Positions 15,409 to 18,377 of a stretch of DNA of 18,377 nt are shown here, one piece after another. Source of the DNA: an uncultured Oscillospiraceae bacterium (GTDB lineage Bacteria; Bacillota; Clostridia; Oscillospirales; Acutalibacteraceae); contig CAJUPK010000012.1 in the NCBI GenBank assembly GCA_910588415.1, positions 1-18,377 on the forward strand, in the 5' to 3' direction. The number at the start of each line of letters is the position of its first letter. Position 1 is the first letter of the stretch. Both the position numbers and the translations under genes were made by a program. Under the pieces are notes generated by a model. That model was given only the letters and a program-made list of their open reading frames with translations. It did not search any database and was not told where the DNA came from.

Positions 15409-15716
15409 ACCCGCCACTTCTGCCAGGCATAGCACCATAGCCCTTAGAACATGAAAAGACGCGAAAGCTCCAGAATCTTCTGAATCTAAATAGAAATTTG
15501 CCGCAGGAACCCCATTCCTGCGGCAAATTGTTTAGGGGGCGTTGTCCTTTGGGACTGGCAGGTCACATTGTAAGGCAGAAACACAAACCGCCGCCACACC
15601 TGTCTTTATAGAGTGATCATAGAATCATAGGAAACATGCATAGCAATCGGCACATACCGGATTTAATAGTGACTACGCATATGAGAGGCTTTGAGTGAAA
15701 GAGAGAGGAGACACCT
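15409..15716. other. secDF to transglutaminase-gene intergenic region
   Basis: This 308-bp non-coding stretch holds the secDF terminator (15495-15534). After it comes an AT-richer region (15600-15690) that must contain the promoter of the next gene. I cannot pick a convincing -35/-10 pair there; TTTAAT at 15661-15666 is one weak -10 candidate. No RNA gene is recognisable. Confidence 0.5.
15495..15534 (+). terminator. strong intrinsic terminator after secDF
   Basis: A perfect 15-bp inverted repeat (AATTTGCCGCAGGAA, loop CCCCA, TTCCTGCGGCAAATT; 15495-15529) is followed by GTTTA. The U-rich end of the stem plus the tail make a convincing terminator about 90 nt past the secDF stop. Upstream A residues give it partial activity on the other strand too. 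Confidence 0.85.
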
Positions 15717-16631
15717 ATGACAGAGGAAATTCTTCGGCACTATGTAAAAACCAGCGTCTACACCTACGCCGGGCCCTATAAAGAGTTTTTCCGGTCCTTG
15801 CCAGAGGACATTCCTGCGATTGGCCGGCTGGTCTGCGGGCAGATCACCCACCCCACGCTGCTGTACACCCCGCCCTCCCCCTATCTGGAGGAGAAATATT
15901 TCGGGAAGTTTTCCGCTTACCCCAAACACCGTTTCAAAAACGAGGACGAGCTGTACATGACGGCCGTGGCCATGACCGCCGGAATATTGCGCCTGGACGA
16001 ACAGGGCTTTACAGAGGGCCGGGACGTGACCCAGCGCATTGCAGTGTCCTGCCGGCAGGCTGCGGTTCTGTTCAGCGCCATTTTAAAGGCAAAGGGCATA
16101 CCCTGCCGGTGCAGGGCCGGATTTATGGATTTTGGAGACCAAGGGGAAAGCTTTACGGAGCATTGGGTGAATGAGTATTGGAGCCAGCCAGAGGGAAGAT
16201 GGGTTTTGGTGGATGCGGACGGGTACTATGAATATGAAGAGCGCTTTGGGTACAGCCAGTTCGACCTGCCCCGGCACAAATTTCTGCCTGCCCCAAAGGC
16301 ATGGCTGGAGTTAAGGCGCGGTATGCTGGACAAGAAACTGGACCTGTTCGGCAGCGGCCTGCTGACGGGGGTTTGCGAGTACCTGTTTATGGATTTCCAC
16401 GCACTGATGAATAATGAGATATTTTACTCCTACCAGCCCAGGTATCTGCGCGGCGGGGCAGAAGGGCTTGAAGACTCCTTGCTGCAAAAGCTGGACCAGC
16501 TGGCGGAATGGATGCTGGAGCCGGATAAAAATTTTGAAAAAATTGCCGAAGCCTGGGACAAAGACGAGGACCTGTTTATTCTGTCAAATAGCACGCAAAA
16601 TATATATGAAGATCTTTTTAATGGTCCGTAA
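15717..16631 (+). CDS. transglutaminase-like superfamily protein, cytosolic
   Basis: The 304-residue protein has a transglutaminase-like (papain-fold) core. The catalytic triad is readable: Cys112 in SCRQAAVLFSAILKAKGIPC, His149 in TEHWVNEYW, and Asp166 in RWVLVDAD. Such domains act as proteases, amidases or transferases. No signal peptide or membrane segment is visible, so a cytosolic place is likely. About 130 residues after the core (AWLELRRGML to the end) match nothing I know. GAGAGGAG lies about 6 nt before the ATG. It is a single-gene unit, with the secDF terminator before it and a structured non-coding region after it. Substrate unknown. Confidence 0.82.
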   Translation: MTEEILRHYVKTSVYTYAGPYKEFFRSLPEDIPAIGRLVCGQITHPTLLYTPPSPYLEEKYFGKFSAYPKHRFKNEDELYMTAVAMTAGILRLDEQGFTEGRDVTQRIAVSCRQAAVLFSAILKAKGIPCRCRAGFMDFGDQGESFTEHWVNEYWSQPEGRWVLVDADGYYEYEERFGYSQFDLPRHKFLPAPKAWLELRRGMLDKKLDLFGSGLLTGVCEYLFMDFHALMNNEIFYSYQPRYLRGGAEGLEDSLLQKLDQLAEWMLEPDKNFEKIAEAWDKDEDLFILSNSTQNIYEDLFNGP

Positions 16632-16788
16632 AACCAGACAGTCCCTGCAGGGAAGAGAGCACGGCCGACCGGGCGCAAATGGCAAATTTTTGGCAGGCAT
16701 AGTTTCCGGCGGCTGGCGCAAACTAGGACAGAGGGGCAAGGGCCGGCTTGCGCTCTTTACCGCTTGCCTTACCTGCAGCATACAGGCG

Positions 16789-16822
16789 CCATGGAAAGGA
16801 AGCCAAAGCTTCTTTTCCATGG
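16789..16822. repeat. 15-bp stem-loop
   Basis: CCATGGAAAGGAAGC and GCTTCTTTTCCATGG pair over 15 positions with one G-U, leaving a 4-nt CAAA loop. No T-run follows on the plus strand. It lies 158 bp after the transglutaminase-like gene and is the first of two adjacent long hairpins. Confidence 0.75.
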
Positions 16823-16844
16823 ACGGCAGAAACTACAGCTAAAG

Positions 16845-16876
16845 CGGTTCAAGGGAAATATATTTCCTTTGAACCG
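16845..16876. repeat. 32-bp near-perfect palindrome
   Basis: Two 16-nt arms (CGGTTCAAGGGAAATA and TATTTCCTTTGAACCG) are complementary except for one G-T position. As RNA it would be a long stem with an AUAU loop; as DNA it could be a symmetric protein-binding site. It lies 22 bp after the previous hairpin and is followed at once by another 6-bp GC stem (16876-16892). Confidence 0.75.
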
Positions 16877-16968
16877 GGCGGCAAATCCGCCCAGCGTTTA
16901 CTGGTATAGGCTGATATGCGCAGGCGGCAGGCCGGGCCTGAGAACGCCCTGAGAAAGAGGGGGAACCT

Positions 16969-17196
16969 ATGAACATCATAGACCGAATCGCCCTAGCGCT
17001 GACCGTGATAGGCGGCGTAAACTGGGGCCTGGTGGGTGTGTTCCGCTTTGACCTGGTAGCCTGGATTTGCGGCGGGCAGACAGCGATTGCCTCACGGATC
17101 ATCTATACGCTGGTTGGCATCTCCGCGCTGTGGTGCCTGGCACTGCTGTTCCGGGACTGGGACGAGGAACGGAATGTGGCCACTACCGCCCACTAG
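16969..17196 (+). CDS. DUF378 family small membrane protein
   Basis: The 75-residue protein matches the DUF378 pattern: IIDRIALALTVIGGVNWGLVGVFRFDLVAWICGG, followed by a second hydrophobic segment IIYTLVGISALWCLALLF. Two transmembrane helices (about 5-27 and 42-62) are expected, with a short charged tail. The family is common in Firmicutes and has no established function. AGAGGGGG lies about 5 nt before the ATG. The TAG stop falls within a CTAG that is also the insertion target of the adjoining MITE-like element. Confidence 0.88.
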   Translation: MNIIDRIALALTVIGGVNWGLVGVFRFDLVAWICGGQTAIASRIIYTLVGISALWCLALLFRDWDEERNVATTAH

Positions 17197-17324
17197 GGTC
17201 TGTTTAAAACCGGAGAAAGGCTGGATTTTTGGCCAGGAACAAAGGATTCCAAGAAAAAAACCGGGATTTTGACGCTGAAAGTACGGTTTCTAGCCACAGC
17301 TTTTCCGAATTTTAAAACAGGCTC
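17196..17324. mobile_element. 129-bp MITE-like element
   Basis: Imperfect terminal inverted repeats are visible: GGGTCTGTTTAAAAC CGGA at the left end and, read inward on the other strand, GAGCCTGTTTTAAAA TTCGGA at the right end. Both ends are flanked by TA within CTAG (17193-17196 and 17324-17327), as expected for a TA or CTAG target duplication. The ends resemble those I associate with IS427-group IS5-family elements. There is no transposase frame inside, and inner AAACCG/CGGTTT pairing would fold it into one long hairpin. It is therefore a likely non-autonomous element moved by a transposase coded elsewhere. Confidence 0.65.
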
Positions 17325-17348
17325 TAGGGACATCAGCGGCAAAACCGC

Positions 17349-17391
17349 AAAAATAGCGGCCGGGACTATATCAATCCCGACCGTTATTTTT
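17349..17391. terminator. bidirectional terminator between DUF378 gene and trmB
   Basis: AAAAATAGCGGCCGGGA (17349-17365) and TCCCGACCGTTATTTTT (17375-17391) pair across 17 positions with one wobble and one mismatch, around a 9-nt loop. An A-run on one side and a T-run on the other let it work for both converging genes. It ends 20 bp before the trmB stop. Confidence 0.85.
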
Positions 17392-17410
17392 ATTTTATCT
17401 TTCAGCAGCC

Positions 17411-18073
17411 TTATGCCAGGCTCCCTGGGGCCAGTCTGGCCCGCAGGGCCTTTATCTGAATACCCTGGGCGCTGAACATAATCTCATGCTCTGTCAGGAC
17501 ATTCTCCGGGTCCTCTGTCTGGTGCAGGTCCTCGGTGTCAAAGAAAATAGCAAAGCCCGCCTCCTGCAAATACCGCCGGGTGCCCAGGTACAGGTCTGTG
17601 TTGTCCGTCTTAAACCAGATTTCCCCGCCAGGGGCCAGCAGGGGTTTGTAGCTTAAAAGCTGCCGGGTGTGGGTCAGCCGGCGCTTGTGGTGCCGGGAGG
17701 TGGGCCAGGGGTTGCAGAAGTTGATGTAGAGCCTGTCCACCTCTCCAGGGGCGAACAGGTCGGGCAGCCGCTCAATGTTATAGTAGCAGAGCAGCACATT
17801 GTCTGGCTGTTCCTCTCCAAAAGCTGCCTGAACGGTCCTCCGCCCTACGCCAAGAATGTCATAGCTGATGTCAATGCCCACAAAGTTCACGTTCCGCTGG
17901 CGCTCAGCTATCTCCGCCAGAAACACACATTTGCCGCAGCCCAGGTCCAGGTGCAGGGGCCGTTTTTGGCCAAAGCTTTGCTGCCAGCTCCCCTTTTGCT
18001 CCTGGGGCCTGTCTATATACCAGCCGCAGGCCGCCAGCTCTGGCCGGGCCCAGGCTTTTTTTCTCATACGCAT
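17411..18073 (-). CDS. trmB: tRNA (guanine-N7-)-methyltransferase (TrmB)
   Basis: TrmB uses S-adenosylmethionine to methylate G46 in the variable loop of many tRNAs. The 220-residue protein is of normal length. It starts MRMRKKAW, the usual TrmB opening, has the SAM-binding segment LDLGCGKCVF (42-51), FVGIDIS (64-70), and the NPWPTSRHHKRRLTH motif (121-135). Two small departures from the common pattern are Cys for the last Gly in GCGKG and Asn for Asp in DPWP. The start at 18073 has GGGAGG 6-7 nt upstream; a longer open frame to 18190 runs into repeat DNA and lacks a site. It is convergent with the DUF378 gene. Confidence 0.94.
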   Translation of the reverse strand: MRMRKKAWARPELAACGWYIDRPQEQKGSWQQSFGQKRPLHLDLGCGKCVFLAEIAERQRNVNFVGIDISYDILGVGRRTVQAAFGEEQPDNVLLCYYNIERLPDLFAPGEVDRLYINFCNPWPTSRHHKRRLTHTRQLLSYKPLLAPGGEIWFKTDNTDLYLGTRRYLQEAGFAIFFDTEDLHQTEDPENVLTEHEIMFSAQGIQIKALRARLAPGSLA

Positions 18074-18098
18074 GGTGCGCCTCCCTATATTTACGGCG

Positions 18099-18377
18099 GT
18101 CCCTGCCGCATGGATTCTACATAAAAAACAGGGGAGTTTTCCCCGAACCCTTGCGAAGCAAAAGCGAGCGTTGCGGCTTGCCGCAGGCAATGTTGCGCGA
18201 AGAGAGAAAATCTCCGGTACACGGCCTTATAGGCTGCATGAACCGTCCAGGTCCGCGCCGCGTACCATTCCCACAAAAGCGGGGAGTTTTCTCTGAACTT
18301 TTGCGAAGCAAAAGCGAGCGCCGCGGCTTGCCGCAGGCAATGTTGCGCGAAGAGAGAAAATCTCCGGTACACGGCCT
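18099..18377. repeat. 150-bp-period tandem repeat, structured, running off the window
   Basis: The 97 bp at 18131-18227 recur at 18281-18377, exactly 150 bp apart, with six differences; the similarity continues more weakly upstream to about 18099. Each unit can fold. An outer stem pairs GGAG+TTTTCTCT (18283-18294) with AGAGAAAA+T+CTCC (18353-18365). Inside are CTTTTGC/GCAAAAG with loop GAA (18298-18314), GCGG-CTTG-CCGC (18323-18334) and GCAA/TTGC (18337-18346). The second copy is cut by the window end. The remaining DNA from 18074 to 18098 is the trmB leader; no gene is credible in 18074-18377. Confidence 0.85.

Larger units (their letters stand above)
16632..16968. other. hairpin-dense non-coding region
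   Basis: This 337-bp gap contains several independent inverted repeats and no credible gene. The strongest are at 16789-16822 and 16845-16876, listed separately. Others are GGGCGG/CCGCCC with loop CAAAT (16876-16892), CAGGCC/GGCCTG (16928-16940), GGCAAG/CTTGCC around 16735-16769, and TCCCTGCAGGGA just after the upstream gene. An extended -10-like TGGTATAGG (16902-16910) could belong to a promoter for the DUF378 gene. It may be a structured RNA, a cluster of terminators, or a decayed repeat element; the sequence does not decide. Confidence 0.5.

Noticed and set aside
13336..15438. A 700-codon open frame on the minus strand opposite secDF
   Set aside because: The translation is low-complexity, rich in Gln, His and Gly, has no domain, and mirrors the GC-biased third positions of the real secDF gene. 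It is an antisense shadow. The same applies to 341-1648 (+) opposite fabF and 6584-8269 (-) opposite the regulator and flavoprotein.
18091..18372. A 93-codon minus-strand frame reading through both repeat copies with a 50-residue period
   Set aside because: Most differences between copies would change the amino acid, and several fall in base-paired positions, so the unit looks like structured DNA or RNA rather than a protein repeat. No ribosome binding site is seen.
1..18377. tRNA, rRNA, CRISPR array or prophage attachment site
   Set aside because: No cloverleaf with a T-loop GTTCRA context, no rRNA segments, and no series of short spaced repeats were seen. The only tandem repeat has a 150-bp period with 97-bp conserved units, unlike CRISPR.

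Overview
The window looks like a chromosomal segment of a GC-rich, Gram-positive anaerobe of the Clostridia, most likely an Oscillospiraceae-type gut bacterium. The clues are a fused ispH-rpsA gene, FabK as the only enoyl-ACP reductase, a single-chain SecDF, strong GGAGG-type ribosome binding sites, and codons ending mostly in G or C. The lineage is inferred from gene content; nothing in the window names a species. Most of the DNA is core metabolism, and I find no phage, CRISPR array, toxin-antitoxin or defence island.

Left part (1-5999, minus strand): a type II fatty-acid synthesis cluster in transcription order fabH, fabK, a small membrane-anchored protein of unknown function, fabD, fabG, fabF. 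It has a near-consensus promoter at 5993-6021, and fabF seems to have a second one of its own at 1522-1550. Together the enzymes load malonyl groups (FabD), start chains (FabH), elongate (FabF), and carry out the two reductions (FabG, FabK). The carrier protein, the dehydratase and acetyl-CoA carboxylase are not in the window.

Middle part (6062-12933, plus strand): a divergent sigma-A-type promoter drives a RpiR/MurR-family regulator. Tightly packed or overlapping genes follow: an HI0933/YhiN-type flavoprotein, a nucleotidyltransferase-like protein, a GNAT acetyltransferase, a 47-residue single-span membrane peptide that overlaps the acetyltransferase stop, cmk, plsC, and the ispH-rpsA fusion. 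A hairpin ends the run. Inside the fusion, a very strong ribosome binding site and an in-frame ATG lie exactly where a free S1 protein would begin.

Right part (13060-18377): secDF with a strong terminator, an orphan cytosolic transglutaminase-like protein, a hairpin-dense non-coding stretch (16632-16968), a DUF378 membrane protein, a 129-bp MITE-like element inserted at that gene's stop codon, a bidirectional terminator, and trmB on the minus strand. Upstream of trmB lie two copies, 150 bp apart, of a structured repeat that runs off the window.

The least explained items are the 92-residue membrane protein in the fab cluster, the 47-residue membrane peptide, the structured 150-bp repeat, the MITE, the hairpin cluster at 16632-16968, and the internal S1 start. 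None of them amounts to proof of a new system.
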